Shown here: positions 39,658-47,628 of the stretch, piece after piece | Layout: every line of letters begins with the position of its first letter | Position numbering within the stretch: the first letter of the stretch is position 1 | Assembly (NCBI GenBank): GCA_904420025.1 | Contig: CAJFTW010000014.1 | Location: forward strand, 1-47,628 | Length of the DNA stretch: 47,628 nt | DNA from: Candidatus Pseudolachnospira avium | Lineage (GTDB): Bacteria; Bacillota; Clostridia; Lachnospirales; Lachnospiraceae | Direction of reading: 5' to 3' | Program-made: the position numbers and the translations under genes | Notes under the pieces: generated by a model | Seen by the model: the letters and a program-made list of their open reading frames with translations, nothing else | The model's database searches: none | What the model was told of the DNA's origin: nothing

Positions 39658-41127
39658 ATGGGAAGAGGAACAGGTAGATGGACCGGCGGACTGCAAAGGA
39701 CGGCTGCGGCGGTCCTTCTTTTGTTAGCTGCAACGGCAGCGGTGAGCCTGCTTTTGGGGCGGAATGCCCCGGCCACGGCGGAGGCCCCGGCCTCCTCCGG
39801 GGACGCGGCGGAATCGCTGGATACGGACACCACCGCGGCGGAAGGCGCGCCGGAGACCGGGGCGGTGCCGGGGGAGGAGAGCCAGGCACCGCCGGAAGCC
39901 GGGGAGAATCCGACGATCCGGGTGGCCATCTATGGGGCGGATTACGGCTCCCTCTACCAGGACACAGTGCAGGTCAGCTCCGCGGAGGATTTCATCGTCA
40001 GCTGGAGCGGAGGAGAGGAGCAGATGGCCGGGGATACCGTGCTGACCCTGACGCCGGAGGACGCCTGGTTTGCCTCCGGATCCGTATGGGTGCGGGGGGA
40101 GGGGCTGCAGATCCTCTCCTCCCGCCGGGAGTGCGGTTACCCGGATTATCCCGGGGAACTGGAGATTATTCTTACAGAAGGAAAGCTGGGGGTAGTGAAC
40201 CAGCTTTCCCTGGAGGAGTATCTGTGCCGGGTAGTCCCTGGGGAGATGCCCTCCTCCTACGGCCTGGAAGCCCTGAAGGTGCAGGCGGTCTGCGCCCGCA
40301 GCTATGCCTGGTGCCGGATGCAGGGCTATGGGATTCCGGAGCTGCGGGCCCATGTGGACGATAGCACCAACTACCAGGTCTACAACAACCAGGCGTTCGG
40401 GGAAAAGACCGATCAGGCGGTCTGGGATACCGCCGGCCAGGTGCTGAATTACCAGGGGCAGACCATCACCGCCTACTATTACTCCACCTCCTGCGGCAGC
40501 TCAACGGATACCGGTGTCTGGCAGTCGGATCCGGCGGAGTACCCCTACTGCCCGGCGGCCTGCCTCAATGTGGACCGGGATACGCCGGACCTGACGGACG
40601 AGGCGGCCTTCCGACAGTTTATTGACGAAAACACGGACAGCTTTGACAGCGGGGACGGTTTTTACCGTTGGCAGATTACCCTGGGGAAGGATTCCCTGAC
40701 CCAGTCCATCAACGGGTATCTGGAGAACCACGGCATGGCCTCCATTGGGGAGGTGGCGGTGCTGGAGGTGACCGGCCGCAGCGCGGGAGGCGTTATCCGG
40801 GAGCTGACCGTCACCGGCAGCCAAGGGCGCGCCGTGCTGGAGCGGCAGAGTGCCGTGCGGGAGGCTTTAGGCAGCGAGGGCATGGAAATTGAGCAGCACA
40901 CCGGCTATGTGGTGGAAGGGTGGACCATGGTGCCCAGCGGCTTCTTTTATCTGGAGCGGCTGGAGGAGAATGGAACGCTCACCGGCTACCGGCTTCACGG
41001 CGGCGGATACGGCCACGGGGTGGGTATGAGCCAGAGCGGAGCGGGAGGCATGGCGGAGGCGGGCTACACCTATGGGCAGATTCTTCTCTATTTTTACCCG
41101 GGCACAGAAGTACACTCTATTTATTGA
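39658..41127 (+). CDS. SpoIID/LytB-domain protein, probable peptidoglycan lytic enzyme
   Basis: About 489 residues. An N-terminal membrane anchor or signal (TAAAVLLLLAATAAVSLLLG), a low-complexity Ala/Glu/Pro linker, then a SpoIID domain: VVPGEMPSSYGLEALKVQA with the catalytic Glu, ARSYAWCRM, YYSTSCGSSTD and C-terminal HGGGYGHGVGMSQSGAGGMA. SpoIID proteins cut glycan strands during engulfment in sporulation; this one is longer than SpoIID itself and could act in sporulation or germination or vegetative wall turnover. ATG 39658 follows GGGAGG; ATG 39643 precedes that site. Confidence 0.9.
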   Translation: MGRGTGRWTGGLQRTAAAVLLLLAATAAVSLLLGRNAPATAEAPASSGDAAESLDTDTTAAEGAPETGAVPGEESQAPPEAGENPTIRVAIYGADYGSLYQDTVQVSSAEDFIVSWSGGEEQMAGDTVLTLTPEDAWFASGSVWVRGEGLQILSSRRECGYPDYPGELEIILTEGKLGVVNQLSLEEYLCRVVPGEMPSSYGLEALKVQAVCARSYAWCRMQGYGIPELRAHVDDSTNYQVYNNQAFGEKTDQAVWDTAGQVLNYQGQTITAYYYSTSCGSSTDTGVWQSDPAEYPYCPAACLNVDRDTPDLTDEAAFRQFIDENTDSFDSGDGFYRWQITLGKDSLTQSINGYLENHGMASIGEVAVLEVTGRSAGGVIRELTVTGSQGRAVLERQSAVREALGSEGMEIEQHTGYVVEGWTMVPSGFFYLERLEENGTLTGYRLHGGGYGHGVGMSQSGAGGMAEAGYTYGQILLYFYPGTEVHSIY

Positions 41128-41189
41128 AGCTTCATATTATTTCATTTAAAAAAAGAAAGTATGCGGAACTCGGAATTTTATTTGTATTA

Positions 41190-41218
41190 TTGACAGGATT
41201 CTGCATTTAGCCTATAAT
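41190..41218 (+). promoter_or_regulatory. full-consensus promoter of icd
   Basis: TTGACA (41190-41195), 17 bases, TATAAT (41213-41218): a perfect sigma-A promoter, the strongest in the window. Confidence 0.9.
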
Positions 41219-41289
41219 CAAAGTTACTATAGGTCGTTATAAAACATATAAATCCAGGCGGCCTGTAAAATTGAAGGAGGATGATTCCA

Positions 41290-42504
41290 ATGGCTAAGAT
41301 TCAGATGAAGACGCCGTTAGTCGAGATGGACGGCGACGAGATGACCAGAGTTCTCTGGCAGTGGATTAAGGATGAGCTGCTGCTGCCTTTCATCGATCTG
41401 AAGACCGAGTACTATGACCTGGGTCTGCAGAAGAGAGACGAGACCAATGATCAGATCACGGTGGATTCTGCGAACGCTACCAAGAAATACGGCGTGGCTG
41501 TAAAATGCGCTACCATTACCCCCAACGCTGCCCGCGTGAAGGAGTACAACCTGAAGCAGATGTGGAAGAGCCCCAACGGCACCATCCGTGCAATCCTGGA
41601 CGGCACCGTATTCCGCGCTCCCATCCTGGTAAAGGGCATTGAGCCTTACGTAAAAACTTGGAAGAAGCCCATCACCATTGCCCGTCACGCTTACGGCGAT
41701 GTTTACAAGGGTGTTGAGATGAAGATCGATCAGCCCGGCGTGGCTGAGCTGGTTTTCACCGCTGAGGACGGCACGGTGACCAAGGAGACCATCCAGAAGT
41801 TTGAGACTCCCGGTGTGATCCAGGGTATGCACAACATGTCCAAGTCCATCCGCAGCTTTGCCCGCAGCTGCTTCAACTATGCGCTGGACACCAAGCAGGA
41901 TGTTTGGTTTGCTACCAAGGACACCATCTCCAAGAAGTACGATCACACCTTCAAGGATATTTTCCAGGAAGTGTTTGACACCGAGTACAAGGAGAAATTT
42001 GAGGCTGCTGGCATCACCTACTTCTACACCCTGATCGATGACATTGTGGCTCGCGTTATCCGCTCCGAGGGCGGCTACATCTGGGCCTGCAAGAACTACG
42101 ACGGCGATGTAATGTCCGATATGCTGGCCACCGCTTTCGGCTCCCTGGCTATGATGACCTCTGTGCTGGTTTCCCCCGAGGGCAACTATGAGTACGAGGC
42201 GGCTCACGGCACGGTGCAGAGACACTACTATGCGCACCTGGAAGGCAAGAAGACTTCCACCAACTCCGTAGCTACCATCTTTGCTTGGTCCGGCGCTCTG
42301 AGAAAGCGCGGTGAGCTGGATGGCATCAAAGAGCTGCAGGATTTCGCTGACAAGCTGGAGGCTGCCACCATCAAGACCATCGAGGATGGCACCATGACCA
42401 AGGACCTGGCTTCCATCACCACCATGGACAAGTCCAAAGTGACCCAGGTAGACAGCGAGGACTTCATCAAGGCCATCCGCAAGAACCTGGAGGCTTCTCT
42501 GTAA
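41290..42504 (+). CDS. icd: NADP-dependent isocitrate dehydrogenase
   Basis: A 404-residue enzyme of the eukaryotic-like (type II) isocitrate dehydrogenase group, recognised by [27 protein letters not shown] and [14 protein letters not shown]. It oxidises isocitrate to 2-oxoglutarate, supplying NADPH and glutamate carbon. ATG 41290 is nine bases from AAGGAGG; the ATG at 41281 lies on that site. Codon use differs from neighbours, with many GCT, GGT, GTT and few GGG or GCG, which with a perfect promoter signals high expression. It is monocistronic. Confidence 0.97.
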   Translation: MAKIQMKTPLVEMDGDEMTRVLWQWIKDELLLPFIDLKTEYYDLGLQKRDETNDQITVDSANATKKYGVAVKCATITPNAARVKEYNLKQMWKSPNGTIRAILDGTVFRAPILVKGIEPYVKTWKKPITIARHAYGDVYKGVEMKIDQPGVAELVFTAEDGTVTKETIQKFETPGVIQGMHNMSKSIRSFARSCFNYALDTKQDVWFATKDTISKKYDHTFKDIFQEVFDTEYKEKFEAAGITYFYTLIDDIVARVIRSEGGYIWACKNYDGDVMSDMLATAFGSLAMMTSVLVSPEGNYEYEAAHGTVQRHYYAHLEGKKTSTNSVATIFAWSGALRKRGELDGIKELQDFADKLEAATIKTIEDGTMTKDLASITTMDKSKVTQVDSEDFIKAIRKNLEASL

Positions 42505-42527
42505 GAGAAAATCGAACATACAAAGAG

Positions 42528-42569
42528 CTGCCGCAGAGGGGAGAAGATCCCTTGTGCGGCAGTTTTTTT
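42528..42569. terminator. rho-independent terminator of icd
   Basis: CTGCCGCA (42528-42535) pairs with TGCGGCAG (42555-42562) around an inner GGG/CCC stem, followed by seven T. It also faces the end of the convergent TetR gene. Confidence 0.93.
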
Positions 42570-42576
42570 CCGGAGA

Positions 42577-42641
42577 CAGGCTTATCCGCATTCCTTTTTC
42601 CCTTTTAAGCAGGCTTATCCGCACTCCTTTTTTCTTTTAAG
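42577..42641. repeat. 32-33-bp tandem duplication across the TetR gene end
   Basis: 42577-42609 and 42610-42641 are adjacent direct copies with a few differences (each begins CAGGCTTATCCGCA and ends TTTTAAG). The copy further into the gene encodes the last ten or so residues; the other lies just past the stop codon. Confidence 0.85.
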
Positions 42642-43195
42642 ATGGCCGGAAGGGAAATCTTATAAACGGACAGCAGGTTTTGCAAAACCGTCTCCCGATC
42701 CTGCGTCATCCTGTTTTTCACCCATTCAAGCAGAAGTCCTGCGGAAGCTTCGGAATAGAAAGCGGCCAAAAAGTCTTTGAACTGCGGGTCCAGGGTTACC
42801 TGCAATTCTTCTTCGCCCTGCTCAATCGCCCCGTAAATAACAGAAAAAAGATCGTTATAGAAAAAGCGCTTGATTTCCTCGTAGCCCATGGAATCAAAGG
42901 CGCTGTTGATAATGTGCTTATTCTGGTCCACATAGTCCATGACAAACCGGATGGCTTCCTCCGTGTTGACCACCAGGTCAAAATTCTTTACCACATCAAT
43001 GGCTTCCTGCTCCAGCATCCATTGCAGGAGGCTGTAAATATCCTGGAAATGGTAATAAAAGGTTTTTCGATTTACATTACAGGCAGCACACAGCTCGCTG
43101 ACGGTGATTTTGGAAAGCTTTTTGCCCTCCATAGCCTTTTTCAGCGCAGCGGCCAGGGTTTGCTTGGTTTTTTGTGAAAGCTCTTCATTCCTCAT
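42605..43195 (-). CDS. TetR-family regulator of the MMPL operon
   Basis: A 196-residue regulator with the N-terminal motif LSKITVSELCAACNVNRKT then FYYHFQDIYSLLQW, and a C-terminal helical domain of the type seen in DhaS-like clostridial TetR proteins. The C-terminus ends EKRSADKPA within a tandem 33-bp duplication. AAAGGATG precedes ATG. It diverges from the operon of a small protein, an MMPL transporter and a YhgE-like protein, which it probably represses; repeated TTGTCCC motifs fill the shared gap. Confidence 0.92.
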   Translation of the reverse strand: MRNEELSQKTKQTLAAALKKAMEGKKLSKITVSELCAACNVNRKTFYYHFQDIYSLLQWMLEQEAIDVVKNFDLVVNTEEAIRFVMDYVDQNKHIINSAFDSMGYEEIKRFFYNDLFSVIYGAIEQGEEELQVTLDPQFKDFLAAFYSEASAGLLLEWVKNRMTQDRETVLQNLLSVYKISLPAILKEKRSADKPA

Positions 43196-43227
43196 GGCAC
43201 CACATCCTTTCTTCCAGCCACAAACTT

Positions 43228-43256
43228 ATTATACACTTGGCCGGTAAGCCGCTCAA
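43228..43256 (-). promoter_or_regulatory. promoter of the TetR gene
   Basis: Read on the minus strand: TTGAGC (43256-43251), 17 bases, TATAAT (43233-43228). Confidence 0.7.
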
Positions 43257-43274
43257 TGGGCAAATGGTACCCAG

Positions 43275-43379
43275 TTGTCCCATAACTTCCCCGTCAAATT
43301 GCCGCTGTTTGTCCCATATCTCTCACTTATATACGGATTGACCGTTTTATTTTGTCCCTTTTTTTACTACGATAGGGAC
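43275..43379. promoter_or_regulatory. repeated TTGTCCC motifs, candidate TetR operators
   Basis: TTGTCCCATA occurs at 43275 and 43309, TTGTCCC again at 43352, and the last copy faces AGGGAC at 43374-43379 as a 6-bp inverted repeat with 14 bases between. TTGACC at 43338 is a possible -35 for the MMPL operon, but no well-spaced -10 is seen. Confidence 0.5.
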
Positions 43380-43416
43380 GGTGAAAAGAACCAGGAATAG
43401 AAAGGAGCGAAAGCGT

Positions 43417-43746
43417 ATGTGGAACGGCAGCTATGATGTGATTATGCAGACATCCATCGGGCTACGATATGGAACCATGTCTGTCACCGTAGATAACCGT
43501 AACATCAGCGGGATGCTGGATATTCTGAAGCGGGCCAATCCCTTTCGCGGAAAAATCAACGAAAAGGGAGAGTGCCAGATCAGAGGGGAGCTGACGACGC
43601 TGATGCGCACCATTCCCTATAGCGCCACAGGCCGGATCACGAAGGAAGCACTGGCATTAAGGTTAAATGGGGAACGGGAAAACTTTGAGATTACCGGTAC
43701 GGCCTCTGCTCCTTCCCCCACAGAGGAAAAGGAGCCGATACTATGA
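43417..43746 (+). CDS. conserved small protein of the MMPL operon, function unknown
   Basis: A 109-residue soluble protein, apparently beta-rich, beginning WNGSYDVIMQTSIGLRYGTM and with a repeated G-x-I/L pattern (FRGKINEKGECQIRGELTTL, then YSATGRI). No membrane segment and no known motif. ATG 43417 is nine bases from AAAGGAG; a GTG at 43381 precedes that site. Its stop overlaps the MMPL start as ATGA, so it is translated together with the transporter and may be a small accessory or lipid-binding component. Confidence 0.75.
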   Translation: MWNGSYDVIMQTSIGLRYGTMSVTVDNRNISGMLDILKRANPFRGKINEKGECQIRGELTTLMRTIPYSATGRITKEALALRLNGERENFEITGTASAPSPTEEKEPIL

Positions 43747-45821
43747 AAAAATTTTACCAGGTAATTGTGAACAATCCAAAGAAAATTTTTATTTGTTTTC
43801 TCATGATGGCTGCGGTAGGTGCTGCCCTTTCAGGGCTGGTGGGTGTCAATTATGATATGACCGATTATCTTCCGGAGAACTCGGCCTCCACCGTCTCGCT
43901 GGAAATCATGGGGGTTGAATTTGCAGGCGGCATTCCCAATGCCCGCGTGATGGTAAAGGATGTCACCATACCAGAGGCTTTAGACTACAAGGCAGAAATT
44001 GCGGCCTGCAAGGGGGTCACGGATGTTATGTGGCTGGATGACGCTGCCGACATTCTGCAGCCTATTGAAACCATGGACCAGGATACCGTGGAAACCTATT
44101 ATAAAGGCAACGCTGCCCTTTTTACCGTGACCATTGAGGATGGAAAACAGGTGGAAGCGGTGGATGCTATTCGGGCTATTGTGGGGGAAGAAAATGCGCT
44201 TACCGGCGATGCGGTATCCACGGCGGTGGCCACCACAGGAACAGTCAGTGAAATCAATAAGATTACGGCATTTGCCATCCTGTTTGTTTTTGTGATGCTG
44301 ATCATCACGACCACTTCCTGGGTGGAACCGCTTTTGGTCATGATCGGCTTAGGGGTAGCAGTTTTAATCAACTCCGGCACCAATCTGATTTTTGGAGAGA
44401 TCTCCTTTGTCACAAATGCGGCAGGGGCTATTTTGCAGGTGGCGGTATCCCTGGACTACTCGGTTTTCCTGATCCACCGCTTTGAAGAATGCAAAAAGGA
44501 AACAGAAAATTCCAAGGAAGCCATGGTAGATGCCCTGTGCAAGTCTACCAGCTCCATCCTTTCCAGCGGGTTGACGACTGTGATTGGATTCCTGGCGCTG
44601 CTGTTCATGCAGTTCGAGATTGGACCGGATCTGGGGCGGGCGCTGGCAAAAGGCGTTGCCATCAGTTTGATTACCGTATTTGTTTTTATGCCGGTCTTGA
44701 TTCTGGCAACCCAGAAGTGGCTGCAAAAATCCCGGCACCGCAGTTTTTTGCCCGGTTTTCATGGATTTGGCAGGGTGGTCTATCGGGTGATGATTCCCCT
44801 GGTCTGTGTGTTTGTGGTGTTGATTGCTCCCAGTTATCTGGCATCCAACGCCAATGATTTTTACTATGGTTCTTCTCAAATCTACGGAGCGGAAACCCAG
44901 TTTGGGCAGGATACGGCAGCCATCGAGGAACTCTATGGCAAAAGCGATACCTATGTGGCATTGGTTCCCCGTGGGAATTTATCTGTGGAACAGGAACTGT
45001 CTGACGCCCTTCATGACATTCCACAGGTGAAAAGCATCCTTTCCTATGTGGATACCGTGGGAGCGGAAATCCCCATGGAGTATCTGGATGCGGATACACT
45101 TTCCCAGCTGGTGTCGGAACATTACAGCCGGTTTGTCATGACCGTGGAGGCGGATTATGAGGGGGAGGAAACCTTTGAGCTGGTGGAAAACATCCGGAAT
45201 ACGGTCAATACCTTCTACCCGGATTCCTACTACCTGGCAGGAAGCGGCGTCAGCACCTATGACCTGATGGACACCATCACAGCGGATACGGTAAAGGTCA
45301 ACCTGATCGCCATTGGCGCCGTGTTCCTTGTGCTTCTGCTGACCATGAAATCCCTTTCCCTGCCGGTGATCCTGGTACTTGCCATTGAGACTGCCGTGTG
45401 GATCAACCTGGCAATCCCCTATTTTCAGGGCGACACCGTTTTTTATATCTCCTACCTGATTATCAGTTCCATTCAGTTGGGGGCAACGGTGGACTATGCA
45501 ATTTTATTTACCGAGCGGTATACCGAGTTTCGGGAGTATATGCCCAAAAAGAAGGCGGTAGTGGAAACGGTGGCGGTGGTAACGCCTTCGGTCATGACCT
45601 CCGGCATCGTTCTGGCGGTAGTGGGCTTCCTGTTGGGATCTCTTTCCAGCCATGGCATTCTGGCCCAGCTGGGACGGTTTCTGGGGATCGGCAGCCTGCT
45701 CTCCCTGTCCATTGTCCTGTTTGTACTGCCGGGGCTGCTGTACCTGCTGGACGGACTTGTCCAGCGCACGACCTTACATGTACACTTTTATAAACCATCC
45801 AAGGAGGAAGTTACAAAATGA
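43743..45821 (+). CDS. MMPL/RND-family transporter
   Basis: A 692-residue protein with 12 membrane helices in two halves, each with one helix, a large external domain and five helices. Proton-relay-like motifs are LDYSVFLIHRFEE in helix 4 and VDYAILFTERYTEFRE in helix 10. It belongs with YdfJ/MmpL-type exporters of lipids or drugs. It overlaps genes on both sides by four bases, making a coupled three-gene operon with the small protein and the YhgE-like protein, under the divergent TetR regulator. Confidence 0.94.
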   Translation: MKKFYQVIVNNPKKIFICFLMMAAVGAALSGLVGVNYDMTDYLPENSASTVSLEIMGVEFAGGIPNARVMVKDVTIPEALDYKAEIAACKGVTDVMWLDDAADILQPIETMDQDTVETYYKGNAALFTVTIEDGKQVEAVDAIRAIVGEENALTGDAVSTAVATTGTVSEINKITAFAILFVFVMLIITTTSWVEPLLVMIGLGVAVLINSGTNLIFGEISFVTNAAGAILQVAVSLDYSVFLIHRFEECKKETENSKEAMVDALCKSTSSILSSGLTTVIGFLALLFMQFEIGPDLGRALAKGVAISLITVFVFMPVLILATQKWLQKSRHRSFLPGFHGFGRVVYRVMIPLVCVFVVLIAPSYLASNANDFYYGSSQIYGAETQFGQDTAAIEELYGKSDTYVALVPRGNLSVEQELSDALHDIPQVKSILSYVDTVGAEIPMEYLDADTLSQLVSEHYSRFVMTVEADYEGEETFELVENIRNTVNTFYPDSYYLAGSGVSTYDLMDTITADTVKVNLIAIGAVFLVLLLTMKSLSLPVILVLAIETAVWINLAIPYFQGDTVFYISYLIISSIQLGATVDYAILFTERYTEFREYMPKKKAVVETVAVVTPSVMTSGIVLAVVGFLLGSLSSHGILAQLGRFLGIGSLLSLSIVLFVLPGLLYLLDGLVQRTTLHVHFYKPSKEEVTK

Positions 45822-47628
45822 AAACAGGAAAACGCACCTTGCCGTTGGCGCTGGCGGGCCTGCTGGTCCTGACCTCATCCGTCCCGGCTTTGGCTGCCGG
45901 AACAGCAAACGCAGTGCCCTCAGAAAAGGAAGAGGTCATATACATTACACTGGATGCCAGTGGAAGGCAGAAAAACTGCTATGTGGTCAACAGCTTTTCC
46001 GGTGGGAGCATTACGGACTACGGCGGCTACACTTCGGTGAAAATGCTGAATACCAGCGATCCCATCCAACAGAATGGGGATACCATCACCTTTTCCACCT
46101 CAACCCGGAAAGCCTACTATCAGGGAGAATTGGCGGATGCGGAGATCCCATGGAATTTTTCCCTCCACTATTATCTGGATGGTACCGAATATTCCGCGGA
46201 GGAAATCGCAGGAAAAAGCGGAAAACTGGAGATCCGTTTCCGGATCACAGAGAACACGGCCTGTTCCGGCACTTTTTTCCAGGATTACGCCCTGCAGGCT
46301 TCCCTCACCCTGGACACGGAGCAGTGCAGCAACATCTCCGCACCGAATGCCACCATTGCCAATGTGGGCAGCGACAAGCAGCTTACCTACACGGTTTTGC
46401 CAGGGGAAGGAATGGATACCACCATTACCGCAGATGTGACCGCGTTTGAGATGCCTGCCGTTTCCATCAATGGCATTCACCTGAATCTCAATGTGGAAAT
46501 CGATGATGCGGAACTGCGGAGCCAGGTAAATGACCTGATCGACGCGGTAGCGCAGCTGGACGATGGCGCAGGGGCGCTTTCCGATGGCTCTGCGGAGCTG
46601 CTGGACGGCAGCGGGGAACTGCGAGGAGGGGCCTCCTCCCTGCAGAGCGGGGTGGCCTCTTTGGACGAGGGGGTGGTCGCGCTGCAGAATGGGCTGGCCA
46701 TGGTACAGAGCGGGCTTTCAGCCTTAAACGCGCAATCGGGCCCCCTGGCCGCCGGTTCCGCGGAATTTCAGACGGCGCTGCTTACCATTCAGACAGCGGT
46801 CAACTCCCTTTCTGTGACCAATGAAGACCTGACCATGCTGGCGGAAGCTTCCGGCCAGGTCCAGCAGGCCATCGGCGACCTTTACGATGGGGCGGTTGCT
46901 TTGCAGGCCAACCTGGGCTACGCGCAGTATAAGGCGCTGATGGCCCAGAATGGCCTGGATATAGACGCACTGCTGGCGGGAAATGCCGGCGCAGTGGAGA
47001 TCATCCAGCGGTATGAAGCCCTGCTGGAGCAGCTTTCTGCCATTCCGGGAATGGAAGGCCTGGTGGACCAGTATAAAGAACAGCTGCTGGCCGATGCGGA
47101 ACAGATCCAGGGCCTTTTAAGCGCCAACAGCGCCGCCATTGGCGGGATGGAAAGCTATCTGAACGGCGTTTCTGCGGAGCTGCCTGCGCTGACAGAGGGG
47201 CTGTCCGCCCTCCATTCCCAGTATGAGACCTTTGACGCCTCCATCCGTCAGCTGGTAAATACCCTCGGCAGCATGACAGGAAACCTTTCCGCCCTGGCAG
47301 GGGGCATCAATCAGCTGGTGGACAGCTATGAGGAGCTGGATTCCGGGATCCGGGACTACACGGACGGTGTGGCCCAGCTGGCGGCGGGATACAGCCAGGT
47401 GATGGAGGGGGTATCTTTTCTGGCGGAGGGCAGCAGGGAACTGGTATCCGGTTCCGGTGAACTGTATGAGGGGACGGCGGAACTGTACGATGGCGTTACA
47501 GCCCTCTGCGATGGCGCCCGGGAGATGGCGGACGGAACCGGCGAGTTCCGCGCCGAAACCGCCGATATGGACGGCCAGGTGGAAGAGGAAATCGACAGCC
47601 TTCTGGAATCCATCGGCGGCAGCATGGA
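45818..47628 (+). CDS. YhgE/Pip-like protein with heptad repeats, 3' end cut by window
   Basis: An open frame of at least 603 codons that runs off the window with no stop. It starts with a signal peptide (KRTLPLALAGLLVLTSSVPALAA region), followed by a beta-rich domain to about residue 235. Then come long helical stretches with seven-residue L-x-x-G repeats (LDDGAGALSDGSAELLDGSG, and later LVSGSGELYEGTAELYDGV), as in YhgE/Pip and other partners of MMPL exporters. These repeats form elongated stalks across the wall. AAGGAGGAAG precedes the ATG, which overlaps the MMPL stop. Confidence 0.88.
   Translation, partial: MKTGKRTLPLALAGLLVLTSSVPALAAGTANAVPSEKEEVIYITLDASGRQKNCYVVNSFSGGSITDYGGYTSVKMLNTSDPIQQNGDTITFSTSTRKAYYQGELADAEIPWNFSLHYYLDGTEYSAEEIAGKSGKLEIRFRITENTACSGTFFQDYALQASLTLDTEQCSNISAPNATIANVGSDKQLTYTVLPGEGMDTTITADVTAFEMPAVSINGIHLNLNVEIDDAELRSQVNDLIDAVAQLDDGAGALSDGSAELLDGSGELRGGASSLQSGVASLDEGVVALQNGLAMVQSGLSALNAQSGPLAAGSAEFQTALLTIQTAVNSLSVTNEDLTMLAEASGQVQQAIGDLYDGAVALQANLGYAQYKALMAQNGLDIDALLAGNAGAVEIIQRYEALLEQLSAIPGMEGLVDQYKEQLLADAEQIQGLLSANSAAIGGMESYLNGVSAELPALTEGLSALHSQYETFDASIRQLVNTLGSMTGNLSALAGGINQLVDSYEELDSGIRDYTDGVAQLAAGYSQVMEGVSFLAEGSRELVSGSGELYEGTAELYDGVTALCDGAREMADGTGEFRAETADMDGQVEEEIDSLLESIGGSM

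Overview
The window looks like a chromosomal segment of a GC-rich, endospore-forming member of the Clostridia (Bacillota), most plausibly a gut Lachnospiraceae or Oscillospiraceae. The grounds are strong GGAGG ribosome binding sites on almost every gene, a SpoIID-domain protein, a Firmicutes-type 6S RNA, GAAC-N4-GTTC-like SOS boxes, PhoP-box-like repeats, a DUF2325 gene behind a DtxR-type box, and MATE/MarR, CsoR/CopA and MMPL/TetR modules typical of these bacteria. Genus cannot be fixed from the sequence alone. No tRNA, rRNA, CRISPR array, transposase or phage gene was seen.

Layout. 1-1.2 kb: a 53-bp-period array of small hairpins leading into a gene for a PD-(D/E)XK-like protein. 1.2-5.4 kb (minus strand): a MarR regulator and a heterodimeric ABC exporter. 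5.6-9.3 kb: a TetR regulator, then an operon of a coiled-coil-like partner, FtsH and a DUF308 membrane protein. 9.3-13.8 kb: a ferredoxin-fused aldo/keto reductase behind a MerR-type promoter, then CsoR and CopA for copper efflux. 13.8-18.5 kb: a LysR regulator diverging from a UroD-family methyltransferase-like protein, an MFS carrier and a CobW-type GTPase split into two overlapping genes. 18.5-20.5 kb (minus strand): a Pit phosphate transporter and its DUF47 partner behind five PhoP-box half sites. 20.5-22.9 kb: a small HMA metallochaperone, an iron-box-controlled DUF2325 gene with a 26-residue membrane microprotein, and a second UroD-family protein. 22.9-27.8 kb: MATE/MarR, an enolase and a phospholipase-D-type cardiolipin synthase-like protein. 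27.9-33.1 kb: a two-component system followed by three tandem paralogues of unknown function. 33.1-35.5 kb: an SOS-boxed radical-SAM DNA-repair-type pair. 35.6-39.3 kb: the deoB-deoC-cdd-pdp nucleoside catabolic operon. 39.3-42.6 kb: 6S RNA, a SpoIID-like protein and isocitrate dehydrogenase. 42.6 kb to the end: a TetR regulator diverging from a small protein, an MMPL transporter and a heptad-repeat YhgE-like protein cut by the window edge.

How it works together. Much of the segment is a set of self-contained stress and transport modules, most with a visible operator: copper (CsoR sites), phosphate (Pho box), iron (DtxR-type box), drugs (MarR and TetR palindromes), DNA damage (LexA-like boxes) and sugar state (a cre-like site on the deo operon). 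The most intriguing parts are the hairpin array with its neighbouring nuclease-like gene, the two-component system with three duplicated envelope proteins, and the UroD/MFS/split-CobW cluster, which may handle a methylated substrate. All functions are inferred from sequence motifs recognised by eye; no database search was possible.
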